The notes below the pieces were generated by a model. That model ran no database searches, was not told the DNA's origin, and was given only the letters and a program-made list of their open reading frames with translations. Positions 1-7,536 of a stretch of DNA of 64,000 nucleotides are shown here, piece after piece; positions within the stretch are counted from its first letter, which is position 1; each line of letters starts with the position of its first letter. The stretch is from an uncultured Methanomassiliicoccales archaeon (GTDB lineage Archaea > Thermoplasmatota > Thermoplasmata > Methanomassiliicoccales > Methanomethylophilaceae): the NCBI GenBank assembly GCA_949292635.1, contig CASEZY010000005.1, positions 41,822 through 105,821 of the forward strand, read 5' to 3'. A program made the translations under genes and the position numbers.

Positions 1-623
1 ACGAGAAGGCCCTGGAGGAGGACGGCGTCTACCTCCCCAGGTTGAACACCGGGTCCGTGCGTATCGCTCTGAACAACCTGATCTGCAAGTACGAGCCGGA
101 GCGCATCGTACTCCTGGGGGATATCAAGCACGATTTCCGCAGGGCCAAGTACGAGGGCAGGGACGAGGTCCGTGCGATAGTATCCTTGGTGACGGAGGCC
201 GCCGAGGCGGTCATCGTGCGGGGAAACCACGATAATTACATACAGAACATAATAGCGGACATGGATTTGGAGGCGGTGGACCACTACGACATAGCGGGAT
301 ACCGTCTCGAGCACGGTCACGAGGACTCCGGCCACCGTCCGGTGGTTATCGGCCACGAGCACCCCTCGGTGAGGATCCCGGGGGCGGTGGGGGGCGGTGT
401 CAAGCTGCAGTGCTTCCTACACATGAAGAAGGAGGGGATCATCGTGATCCCGCCCTTCAGTCCGCTGTCCACCGGTACCGACCTGCTACCGGTGGCGGCG
501 GGTGATTTCATGTCCCCCGCATGCCGGACCGCGGACGTGTCGGCGGCGGATGTGTACGCGGTCTCGGAGATGGGGCTGTTGCCCTTGGGGCGTCTCGGAG
601 AGGTGTCCGAGATACGCGTTTGA
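1..623 (+). CDS. Archaeal metallophosphoesterase (5' partial)
   Basis: The reading frame is already open at base 3, so the N-terminus lies outside the window. Visible motifs are those of calcineurin-like phosphoesterases: LGDIKHDF (first metal and Asp block), GNHDN, and GHEHPS near the end of the metal-binding set. The arrangement resembles the small archaeal SbcD/Mre11-related phosphoesterases, probably soluble two-metal phosphodiesterases whose natural substrate is not known. Only about 20-30 residues appear to be missing by comparison with that family. It ends 166 bases before the corrinoid-protein gene and has no visible functional link to it. Confidence 0.85.
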   Translation, partial: EKALEEDGVYLPRLNTGSVRIALNNLICKYEPERIVLLGDIKHDFRRAKYEGRDEVRAIVSLVTEAAEAVIVRGNHDNYIQNIIADMDLEAVDHYDIAGYRLEHGHEDSGHRPVVIGHEHPSVRIPGAVGGGVKLQCFLHMKKEGIIVIPPFSPLSTGTDLLPVAAGDFMSPACRTADVSAADVYAVSEMGLLPLGRLGEVSEIRV

Positions 624-668
624 CCCAATCGTACAAACATTACACGCCGTTAACAAAAATTCGGAAGT

Positions 669-720
669 TTTTTATACCAATTTTTGCCCTTTATAGGTAG
701 ATGATGGATATAGTATCCAT
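669..720 (+). promoter_or_regulatory. Promoter region with palindrome upstream of corrinoid gene
   Basis: Two TATA-like stretches (TTTTTATACC near 668-677 and CTTTATAGG near 689-697) precede a perfect 7-bp inverted repeat, ATGGATA-tag-TATCCAT, at 704-720. The gene starts at 790, so it has a leader of roughly 70-90 bases, unlike the many leaderless genes here. The palindrome is a candidate operator or leader hairpin; its function is inferred. Confidence 0.5.
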
Positions 721-789
721 CCATCCAAGCCTTTAAGACAAACCAGAAGAATCACCAACCAACACCCGAAAGGGTGATGAGGTATAGAA

Positions 790-1431
790 ATGAGCGAGAA
801 ACTCGACGCACTTATCGACATTGTCGTGACCGGAAAGATGAAGCTTGCCAAGGACGCCACCCAGGCCTGCCTGGACGAGGGCATCGACGCCAAGACCATC
901 ATCTTCGACGGTCTGTCCAAGGCAATGGCAATCGTCGGTGACAAGTACGCTGCCAAGCAGTACTTCCTGCCCCAGGTCCTGCTGTCCGCCAACACCCTGT
1001 ACCAGGGTCTGAACCTTTGCCTGCCTCTGCTCCAGGGAGACGGATCCGCCTCCAAGGGAACCGTCGTCCTCGCCGTCGTCGAGGGAGATGTCCACGACAT
1101 CGGCAAGAACATCGTCAAGGCCATGCTGACCGGTCTCGGACTGAACGTCATCGACCTCGGAAAGGATGTCCCCATCAAGGACCTGATCGCCTCCGCTCAG
1201 GAGAACGACGCAGCCATCATCGCTGAGTCCACCCTGATGACCCCCACCCTCGCCGGCATGAAGCAGTGCGAGGCTGACCTGAAGGAGAACGGCCTGAAGG
1301 GCAAGATCAAGACCATGATCGGCGGCGGAGCTACCTCCAAGGAGTTCGCCGAGCAGATCGGTGCCGACGGCTGGTCCTACGACGCAGTCGAGGCTTCCCA
1401 CCTGGCCGCGAACATCCTCGGCATCGAGTGA
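790..1431 (+). CDS. Methyltransferase corrinoid protein (MtbC/MttC/MtmC family)
   Basis: 213-residue B12-binding protein that carries a methyl group on cobalamin between a substrate methyltransferase and a methylcobamide:CoM methyltransferase. Residues 1-85 form the helical cap domain. Residues 90-213 form the Rossmann-like cobalamin domain with D100-x-H102-x-x-G105 (GDVHDIGKN), where the His supplies the lower cobalt ligand, an STL at 147-149 and a GGG at 178-180. Length and motifs match methylamine and related corrinoid proteins; the exact substrate class cannot be told from sequence. Valine codons are almost all GTC, as in the other likely highly expressed genes here. The usual substrate methyltransferase gene (mtmB, mtbB, mttB or mtaB) is not adjacent. 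A weak hairpin follows the stop. Confidence 0.9.
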   Translation: MSEKLDALIDIVVTGKMKLAKDATQACLDEGIDAKTIIFDGLSKAMAIVGDKYAAKQYFLPQVLLSANTLYQGLNLCLPLLQGDGSASKGTVVLAVVEGDVHDIGKNIVKAMLTGLGLNVIDLGKDVPIKDLIASAQENDAAIIAESTLMTPTLAGMKQCEADLKENGLKGKIKTMIGGGATSKEFAEQIGADGWSYDAVEASHLAANILGIE

Positions 1432-1745
1432 TCTCACTGATCCCGAAGGGATACTCCCAAACCACTTTCCTTTCAACCTTTTACTCTGACACGGGGTCTG
1501 GCATGCCATCGCCGGATCCCACACCGTTCTTCCGTTCGTTCCCGTCATCGCGATCCCATCGTCTCCGTGTACATCCGATACAGATCCGGTGCTATTTTGG
1601 GATGATTTCTTGCTTAACAATCCTTATTTCTATGATAGGATATAGTGGAACAATGTTACATAATTTAGGTAAAAAATACAAATTGTTTTACAAACATCAC
1701 TTAATAAACGCTGATTTACCGTATTATCTGGTTGTATTTACGACA
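1432..1745. other. AT-rich intergenic stretch, no gene seen
   Basis: This gap holds a short hairpin (GATCCC-gaa-GGGAT) just after the corrinoid gene, then a strongly AT-rich zone from about 1600. One half-site, TACCGTATTA at 1717-1726, matches the arms of the palindrome at 1746-1780. An open frame across 1428-1766 has no recognisable protein features and is not called. Confidence 0.5.
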
Positions 1746-1791
1746 TACCGTATAACTTGGTTTTAGGAGGTTATACGGTAGTCTTTAATAT
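1746..1791 (+). promoter_or_regulatory. 11-bp inverted repeat and TATA element before the hydantoinase-like gene
   Basis: TACCGTATAAC (1746-1756) is perfectly inverted as GTTATACGGTA (1770-1780) across a 13-base loop, with a third half-site at 1717. A TATA element (CTTTAATAT, about 1783-1791) follows directly, and the ATG at 1813 lies at the expected transcription start, so the mRNA is probably leaderless. The repeat therefore sits immediately upstream of the TATA box, where an activator or repressor would bind; it is too far upstream to be in the leader. The cognate regulator is unknown. Confidence 0.6.
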
Positions 1792-1812
1792 CTCGTCATC
1801 ATTGACAAAAAC

Positions 1813-4026
1813 ATGGTACAAAGAGCCGATTACGACCAGTGGGTCCAGGATTGGATCCGCCAGGAGAAGGAAGGCGGGCGCAAATGCTTCGATGTGAAGA
1901 AGTCGGGCAATTCCTACTACGTCTATTATCAGACCACCAGGTACAACTCGGTGACCAAGAAGAGGGAGAAGGTCTCCGGATATCTGGGCAAACTGGTGGA
2001 GGGTGTGGGTCTCGTTGAACCGGATACCTACAGCGAGGACGACGAGAGCGTCACCACCGCGAGGTACGGTCTGGGCATCGACACCGGCGGTTCCTTCACC
2101 GACGCGGTCATCGTCGACCTGGATGACAACTCCGTGGTGGCGAAGAGGAAGTCCCCCACCACTCATCACGACCTTTCAATTGGCCTGTACAACTCCGTGG
2201 ATGCGGTCTTCGCGTCCTGCGACATAAAACCCTCGGACATCAGCCTGGTGGGGATCTCCACGACATTGGCCACCAACTCCGTCCTGGAAGGGCACGGGGG
2301 AGAGGTGGGTCTGATCCTCATCGGGTGGAAGCCCGGGGAGGGCGCGGACTTCGGCGAGAAGCACAGGGTCACCGTCCGCGGCGGGTTCACCAGCACCGGC
2401 AAGGCCATCGCCGCCATGTCCAAGGACGAGGTGGTGGAGGCGATCAAGAAGGTGTCCGACGGCGTGGACGCCATCGCCATCTCCGGACTGTTCTCCGTGG
2501 CCAACTCCACCCAGGAGGAGAAGGTGAAGGAGCTCGCCAGGAAGATGACCGGTCTGCCCGTCATCACCGGTCACGAGCTCTCCGCCGCACTCGGCATCGA
2601 CCTGAGGGCGGAGACCGCCGTCCTGAACGGCCGTCTGATACCGATCGTCAGCAAGTTCTTCGACGATGTGGAGAGGACCTTCCGCGCCAAAGGCATCAAC
2701 GCACCGATCATGGTGTACAAGGGGGACGGGTCCGTCATGGGATTGGATGAGGCAAGGCTGCACCCCATCGAGACCATCCTCTCCGGTCCCGCCGCCAGCG
2801 CCATGGGCGGCATGATCCTCTCCGGCTACGAGGACTGCGTGATGGTGGACATCGGCGGCACATCCACCGACATTGCGGTGATGGAGGGAGGCTTCCCCCA
2901 GATCCAGTACGAGGGTGCATCCATCGGCAGGTGGAGGACCCGCGTCAAGGCGGTGGACATGTACACCGTCGCTCTGGGTGGCGACTCCAAGATCTCCGTG
3001 TATGAGGGACAGAAGTTCATGCTGGGCCCCGATAGGGTGGTGCCGCTGTGCGTGTTCTCCGAGAAGCATCCCGACCTGCCGGAGAAGGTGCGCCACTCCG
3101 AGATCAGCGAGTACTACGAGACGGTGGACGATGCCGACACATCCTACCTGACCCCGAAGGAGAAGAGGATCTTCGACGCCATCCAGGGGAAGGGCGCATT
3201 GAACAAGATGGACATCGTGGACATCGTGGAAGGCCTCTGGGTCATAGACGACGAGCTGGCCTCCATGGTCAGGAAGGAGATGCTGGTCATGTCCGCACTG
3301 ACACCGACGGACGTCATGGTCTACAAGAAGATGTTCAAACTGGGCGACCCCAACGGCGCCGATGCCGGCGTCCAGGCGCTGGGGGCCAGGATGGGCATGA
3401 CCAAGAAACAGGTGGCCGCGGCGGTCTTCGAGGAGATCAAGACCCAGGTCTGCGAGGTCATCATGACCAAGATGCTGGACGACGAGATGAACCACTGGTA
3501 CGGCGAGGGATCTAAGGTCTTGCTTAGAAGGCTTGCATCGGTGAAGAGGGGCGGCTCCATGGACATTGTCCCCAAGATGAACATGCCGGTGGTGGGCATC
3601 GGCGCACCCGCCCAGTTCATGATGGAGGACCTGGAGGAGAGGCTCAACGCCAAGGTGGTGTTCCCGGAGAACAACGACGTGGGTAACGCCGTGGGCGCCG
3701 TATCATCCAAGGTGGCGGAGTCGCTGTCGGCAACGATCGCCCCCACGCCGGACTACAGGTACATGGCCAACATCCCCTTCATGGGAGCGGCCTACTACAC
3801 CCACCTGGACACTGCGGTGGCTGCAACCCGCAGATGGCTGGAGTCCTACCTCACCAAGAAGGTCGCCGACATGGGCGCCACGAACATCCGCACCTCCTCG
3901 AAGATCAAGACCTACATGGCCACCGAGGGCGGTGTGGGCGATTGGGAGGAGGAGTCCATCGCCAGGACGGTCAACTTCGTGGAAGTGGTCTCCCGCGCCG
4001 TGGGCAATCCGCCGGAGAACATCTGA
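1813..4026 (+). CDS. Hydantoinase/oxoprolinase-family (ASKHA) ATPase with transposase-like N-terminal domain
   Basis: 737 residues. Residues about 90-380 show hydantoinase/oxoprolinase motifs: GIDTGGSFTDAVIVD (phosphate-1 loop), STTLATNSVLEGHGG, LSGPAASAMGG and MVDIGGTSTDIAV (phosphate-2 loop), which mark an ATPase of the acetate-kinase/Hsp70/hexokinase fold. The C-terminal part (about 430-700) ends in a conserved-looking GAPAQFM...FPENNDVGNAVGAV block. Residues 1-75 instead resemble the small N-terminal domain of IS1634/IS4-type transposases (YYVYYQTTRYNSVTKKREKV, then GYLGKL), an unusual fusion. No HyuB partner is nearby. Placement between a corrinoid protein and MtbA suggests a role in this methyl-transfer module, either ATP-driven opening of an N-methylated cyclic amide or corrinoid activation; both are inference. 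A terminator hairpin follows. Confidence 0.8.
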   Translation: MVQRADYDQWVQDWIRQEKEGGRKCFDVKKSGNSYYVYYQTTRYNSVTKKREKVSGYLGKLVEGVGLVEPDTYSEDDESVTTARYGLGIDTGGSFTDAVIVDLDDNSVVAKRKSPTTHHDLSIGLYNSVDAVFASCDIKPSDISLVGISTTLATNSVLEGHGGEVGLILIGWKPGEGADFGEKHRVTVRGGFTSTGKAIAAMSKDEVVEAIKKVSDGVDAIAISGLFSVANSTQEEKVKELARKMTGLPVITGHELSAALGIDLRAETAVLNGRLIPIVSKFFDDVERTFRAKGINAPIMVYKGDGSVMGLDEARLHPIETILSGPAASAMGGMILSGYEDCVMVDIGGTSTDIAVMEGGFPQIQYEGASIGRWRTRVKAVDMYTVALGGDSKISVYEGQKFMLGPDRVVPLCVFSEKHPDLPEKVRHSEISEYYETVDDADTSYLTPKEKRIFDAIQGKGALNKMDIVDIVEGLWVIDDELASMVRKEMLVMSALTPTDVMVYKKMFKLGDPNGADAGVQALGARMGMTKKQVAAAVFEEIKTQVCEVIMTKMLDDEMNHWYGEGSKVLLRRLASVKRGGSMDIVPKMNMPVVGIGAPAQFMMEDLEERLNAKVVFPENNDVGNAVGAVSSKVAESLSATIAPTPDYRYMANIPFMGAAYYTHLDTAVAATRRWLESYLTKKVADMGATNIRTSSKIKTYMATEGGVGDWEEESIARTVNFVEVVSRAVGNPPENI

Positions 4027-4062
4027 GACCGGGTCTCCCGGCATTTCGTTACCTCCAAACAA

Positions 4063-4083
4063 AAGGGGTCCTACGGACCCCTT
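4063..4083 (+). terminator. Hairpin terminator after hydantoinase-like gene
   Basis: AAGGGGTC-ctac-GGACCCCTT forms an almost perfect stem-loop 36 bases after the stop codon. It separates this gene from the next one, which has its own TATA element. Confidence 0.6.
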
Positions 4084-4191
4084 AACTTAACACCCCGCAC
4101 ACCCCGCCATATCCTTTTTCCTACCTGATAGGGCGGGTAGGGATGATTATATAGAATGTACTCCATCCGCCAACCAAGGAGAGATATAACA

Positions 4192-5220
4192 ATGTCTATG
4201 ACTCCCAGAGAAAGAGTGCTCGCAGCGATGAGGAAGGAGAAGCTGGACAGGCCCCCCGTGGCAGTGTTCACCCAGTCCGCCACCATCGGACAGATGGACG
4301 CCGTCGGATGCGCCTGGCCCGAGGCACACTCTGACGCCAAGATGATGGCCAAGCTCGGTGCCGCTCAGGCAACCGTCTTCGGCTTCGAGGCCGTCAGGTC
4401 CTCCTTCTGCCTCACCGCAGAGGCTGAGAGGCTCGGATGCGTCGTCGACCCCGGAAAGAAGGACAGGACCCCCATGCTGAAGAAGCACCCCTTCAACTTC
4501 GACCCCATGTCCGACGTTTACGACGAGCCCAACCTGATGGACCCCGAGGAGTTCATCAAGGGAGGCCGCCCCGCTACCATCATCGAGGCCACCAGGCTCA
4601 TGGCCGACGAGTACGGCAAGGACTACGCCGTCATCGCCGGTAACACCGGACCCTTCACCCTGGCCGGACACATGGTCTCCACCGAGAACCTGGTCTTTGG
4701 TATCATGATGAACCCCGATGAGGTCCACAAGTGGATCGCCGCGGTGAACCCCATCGTCAAGGCCTACTCCCAGGCTCTGTCCGACGCCGGCGCAGACATC
4801 ATCCAGATGTCCGAGCCCTCGTCCTCCACCGACCTGCTGTCCCCTGACATGTTCACCGAGTACTCCGGTGACTACGTCAAGGAGTCCCTGGCCTCCGTCA
4901 AGGACGCCTACTCCGTGCTGCACATCTGCGGTGACACCTCCGCTATCCTGCCTCTGATGGCAGACACCGGCGTCACCGGATGCTCCATCGAGGAGAAGGT
5001 CGACTCCGCCGAGGCTGTCAAGATCAACAACGGACGCGTCGCACTGGTCGGTAACATCGGTGTGGTCTTCCCTCTGCTGCAGGGAACCCCCGACGACTGC
5101 GCTGCAGCCGCCAAGAGGATCGCCGACGCCGGGTTCAACATCATCTCCCCCGGATGCGGTCTGTCCGCTCTGATCGCTGACGACAACCTGAAGGCAGTCG
5201 TGAAGGCAATCAAGGGATGA
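4192..5220 (+). CDS. mtbA: Methylcobamide:CoM methyltransferase (MtbA/MtaA family)
   Basis: 342 residues of the uroporphyrinogen-decarboxylase fold. These zinc enzymes take the methyl group from a methylated corrinoid protein and pass it to coenzyme M. The zinc ligands are visible: H244 and C246 (LHICGDT) and C322 (SPGCGL). The start at 4192 is chosen because AAGGAGAG lies 8-9 bases before it; the upstream in-frame ATG at 4156 has no such site and lies next to the TATA element (GATTATATAG). Codon use is strongly biased (GTC, CTG, GCC), like the corrinoid gene, suggesting high expression. Whether it serves methylamines (MtbA), methanol (MtaA) or another substrate cannot be settled by sequence; the presence of ramA in the window favours MtbA. 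Confidence 0.85.
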   Translation: MSMTPRERVLAAMRKEKLDRPPVAVFTQSATIGQMDAVGCAWPEAHSDAKMMAKLGAAQATVFGFEAVRSSFCLTAEAERLGCVVDPGKKDRTPMLKKHPFNFDPMSDVYDEPNLMDPEEFIKGGRPATIIEATRLMADEYGKDYAVIAGNTGPFTLAGHMVSTENLVFGIMMNPDEVHKWIAAVNPIVKAYSQALSDAGADIIQMSEPSSSTDLLSPDMFTEYSGDYVKESLASVKDAYSVLHICGDTSAILPLMADTGVTGCSIEEKVDSAEAVKINNGRVALVGNIGVVFPLLQGTPDDCAAAAKRIADAGFNIISPGCGLSALIADDNLKAVVKAIKG

Positions 5221-5303
5221 GCTTCAGGCTCACCCCCCAAACCCCTTCTTCCAAAACCCATTCTTCCGTCGTGTTTTAATCCGAGCCCGCCATTGTGGGT
5301 ATC

Positions 5304-5861
5304 ATGACAGTTGCAGACGCCAGTGGCTACACGGGCATGAATGTGGTCTCAGGTGATGCGTACATCGTCGGGGACATCGTCGACATGAGGTACGATCCCG
5401 TCACCTGGGTCTTGGAGGGTCTGAAGGTCCGCTGTACCAAGACCACATCCAACCTCATCGGCGCAGGCACCGGCAAGTCCATGATCCTCCTCGGTCCCGT
5501 AGAGCTGATCGTGAACGATGTGGTGCTCCTTCCCGAGAATCTTGAGGATGCCAAGCCCTACATCCGTGCGGATACCGACGCGTTGTCCTCGGTGGCATAT
5601 CTCTACGGTCGCAAGGTGGTGTCCTCGGACGGTATGATCCTGGGGACCATGGAATCGGTGATGGTGGACCTGGACTCCTGGACCATCCACTCCTTCAAGC
5701 TGAAGGTGGACAAGGCCGCCTGTCAGGTACTGGGTATAAAGAAAGGGATCTTCGCCAAGACCGTCACCGGATTGGTCACCGCCAACGTGTCGACGGTCAC
5801 CGAGAACGTGAACCTGAACATCACCGCGGAGCAGGTCAGGGGCCTGGTGGCCCCCGAGTGA
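5304..5861 (+). CDS. Two-domain PRC-barrel protein
   Basis: 185 residues made of two PRC-barrel-like beta domains. The first (about 8-85) contains GDAYIVGDIVDMRYD and ends in a VLLPENL strand; the second (about 95-180) contains YGRKVVSSDGMILGTMESV and a long C-terminal strand pair. PRC-barrel proteins in euryarchaea are small cytosolic proteins, some linked to RNA or cell-division functions, but no role is established for this form. A TATA element (GTTTTAAT, 5273-5280) places transcription start at the ATG at 5304, so the message is likely leaderless; a GTG at 5295 is a less likely start. Confidence 0.7.
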   Translation: MTVADASGYTGMNVVSGDAYIVGDIVDMRYDPVTWVLEGLKVRCTKTTSNLIGAGTGKSMILLGPVELIVNDVVLLPENLEDAKPYIRADTDALSSVAYLYGRKVVSSDGMILGTMESVMVDLDSWTIHSFKLKVDKAACQVLGIKKGIFAKTVTGLVTANVSTVTENVNLNITAEQVRGLVAPE

Positions 5862-6419
5862 TCACTGCTTCTCGGTGAGGTTGAAACCTATCAGGATGGA
5901 GGCCAGCCTGCCGTCGTCCGGCAGCCCCCTCCATTTCCTTATAAGCACGTCGCTGGTGGGGGCGGGGCTGCAGGATACCACGTCGTAGCATCCGTTGTCG
6001 GGATTGAGTTCGGGGAACGACACCGGCGGCATCACGAATGTCTCGGTGCTACCCTCGCTGGGACGTACGTCCGTGAATACCACGAAGCCGTCGGACACCA
6101 TGAGGCATCCGTCCTTCCCTAGGTACTGGTCCTGGGTGTCCGGGAACACTTCCACACCGAGGCACTGTCCGTCGCTGCATTCCAGTTTGACGGTGGGTTC
6201 CGGCGGGGGCCTGAACCTGGGGTCCTTGACGATGCAGATGACCCTGTCCCTGGTGAGGGCCTGATTGAACCCTTCGTTGATCACTCCGGTGTTGAAGCCC
6301 TGGGAGATCACGGTGGCCTCTTCGGCTCTGACCTGCTCCAGGATGTCGGCGTCAAGGTAGAAAGCGTCGCGGACACCCCTGAGACCTTTTATTATCTGAA
6401 GCGGCAGATCATCTGTCAT
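5862..6419 (-). CDS. Conserved-looking hypothetical protein
   Basis: 185-residue soluble protein of unknown function, convergent with the PRC-barrel gene (the stop codons abut). A TATA element (GTTATTAAC near 6442-6450, read on the minus strand) lies 25 bases before the ATG at 6419, supporting expression of a leaderless mRNA. The protein is rich in Asp, Pro and Cys (LECSDGQCLG and VVSCSPAP motifs) and has no transmembrane segment or signal peptide. No family is recognised. Confidence 0.6.
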   Translation of the reverse strand: MTDDLPLQIIKGLRGVRDAFYLDADILEQVRAEEATVISQGFNTGVINEGFNQALTRDRVICIVKDPRFRPPPEPTVKLECSDGQCLGVEVFPDTQDQYLGKDGCLMVSDGFVVFTDVRPSEGSTETFVMPPVSFPELNPDNGCYDVVSCSPAPTSDVLIRKWRGLPDDGRLASILIGFNLTEKQ

Positions 6420-6469
6420 ACCGGGTGAATCGGCAGTGCAGTTAATAACCGTTTTTACCTATGAGCCAG

Positions 6470-7402
6470 TCATTCCCTGATGTGGCTGGAGAACAGCTCC
6501 TTCATATCCACCACGCCGATGGCCGCGATGACCGTGCCGTCATAGTCGATGGGCGTACAGATGACCCTGATCCCCTTGTACGGGCCGGATTCCGCCACCT
6601 TCCTCACGGTCTTGCCGGTCTGTATCGCCTCCTCCAGCGCCTGGCCGTCGTAGAGGTTGTCGATGACCATGCCGTCCTCGATCCTGATGCCCAGGTTGTT
6701 CCTGCGCTTGGCACATACCGGGAGCTCGCCCACAAGCTCGTGGACGGCGAAGCACATGGAGACCAGCTCGTCGTTGGTCTGTCCGGACAGGCTGAATCTT
6801 GCCTCGGCGCTGAACTTGATGCCGCCTATGAGTGCCAGACCCACGCTGACCGCGCCCATCTCCGCCGCCTCGGGGGTCCTGGCGGTACCGACGACGATAA
6901 CGTCGTCCGCCCTCAGGCGGAATATCCGGCGGAGGATCTCCTCGGATTCGCGATCCACCTCCTGGTTGGTGCCGGGGAACCTTACGTGACCGTCGGTGTA
7001 GACCAGGGTGGTGGCTCCGGCGGCACCGCTCTTGATGGCGGCATCGGTCTCCTCCCTGCCGTAGCGGATCTTTTTGGATGCGAAGGGTATCCTGATGGCG
7101 CAGTCGCAGTCGCTTATGGTCAGCCTGCCGAGATCGATGTGCGCCACGTCCATGGCTATCCGGTTGCGGACCTTCTGTCCCTCCTCGGACAGGTAGATGC
7201 CGGTCTTGTTGGTGAACGTGCATCCGTTGCGCTCCAGGACGCCCAGCAGGGTGCGGGTGCTGCCCTCGCCTATGTCCAACTCCTCGGACAGCCTCTTGCG
7301 TCCGATTCCGGAGCTCGGATCCAGTGTTATCAGGGCCTTCCAGAGGTGATAATCAGTGAATTTCGCCGCCGCTCCCGTACGGTATCCGTTACCGCTGCGC
7401 AT
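6470..7402 (-). CDS. DUF4443/DUF2111 winged-helix transcriptional regulator
   Basis: 310 residues. Residues about 15-80 form a winged helix-turn-helix (LSEELDIGEGSTRTLLGVLERNG). The middle (about 95-200) resembles DUF4443, and residues about 210-305 match DUF2111 (PVCAKRRNNLGIRIEDGMV, then GPYKGIRVICTPI and AAIGVVDM). Both domains are, to my knowledge, largely confined to methanogens. It probably senses a small molecule through the DUF2111 domain and binds DNA. The gene is divergent from the MCR-activation operon across 134 bases, with a TATA element (TTTTATAG on the minus strand, about 7424-7433) giving a leaderless start at 7402. Control of that operon is plausible but inferred. Confidence 0.75.
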   Translation of the reverse strand: MRSGNGYRTGAAAKFTDYHLWKALITLDPSSGIGRKRLSEELDIGEGSTRTLLGVLERNGCTFTNKTGIYLSEEGQKVRNRIAMDVAHIDLGRLTISDCDCAIRIPFASKKIRYGREETDAAIKSGAAGATTLVYTDGHVRFPGTNQEVDRESEEILRRIFRLRADDVIVVGTARTPEAAEMGAVSVGLALIGGIKFSAEARFSLSGQTNDELVSMCFAVHELVGELPVCAKRRNNLGIRIEDGMVIDNLYDGQALEEAIQTGKTVRKVAESGPYKGIRVICTPIDYDGTVIAAIGVVDMKELFSSHIRE

Positions 7403-7536
7403 CGAATCACGGAACGCTTTGAGGCTATAAAACCGCGTTATTTTAACGACGTTTAGTAGAATCGTGACATAACATGACTTAACGCCGATGACCCCCCGCA
7501 GTCACATTTAATACCCTTTAAAGGTTCCCCACCTAC

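Noticed and set aside
1428..1766. Small plus-strand open frame after the corrinoid gene
   Set aside because: It continues out of the end of the corrinoid gene region, has an unusual composition, no promoter and ends inside the palindrome region; no homology-like features.
4156..4191. Earlier start for the MtbA-like gene
   Set aside because: The extra residues have no family match, the ATG lies at the TATA element and there is a proper ribosome-binding site before 4192.
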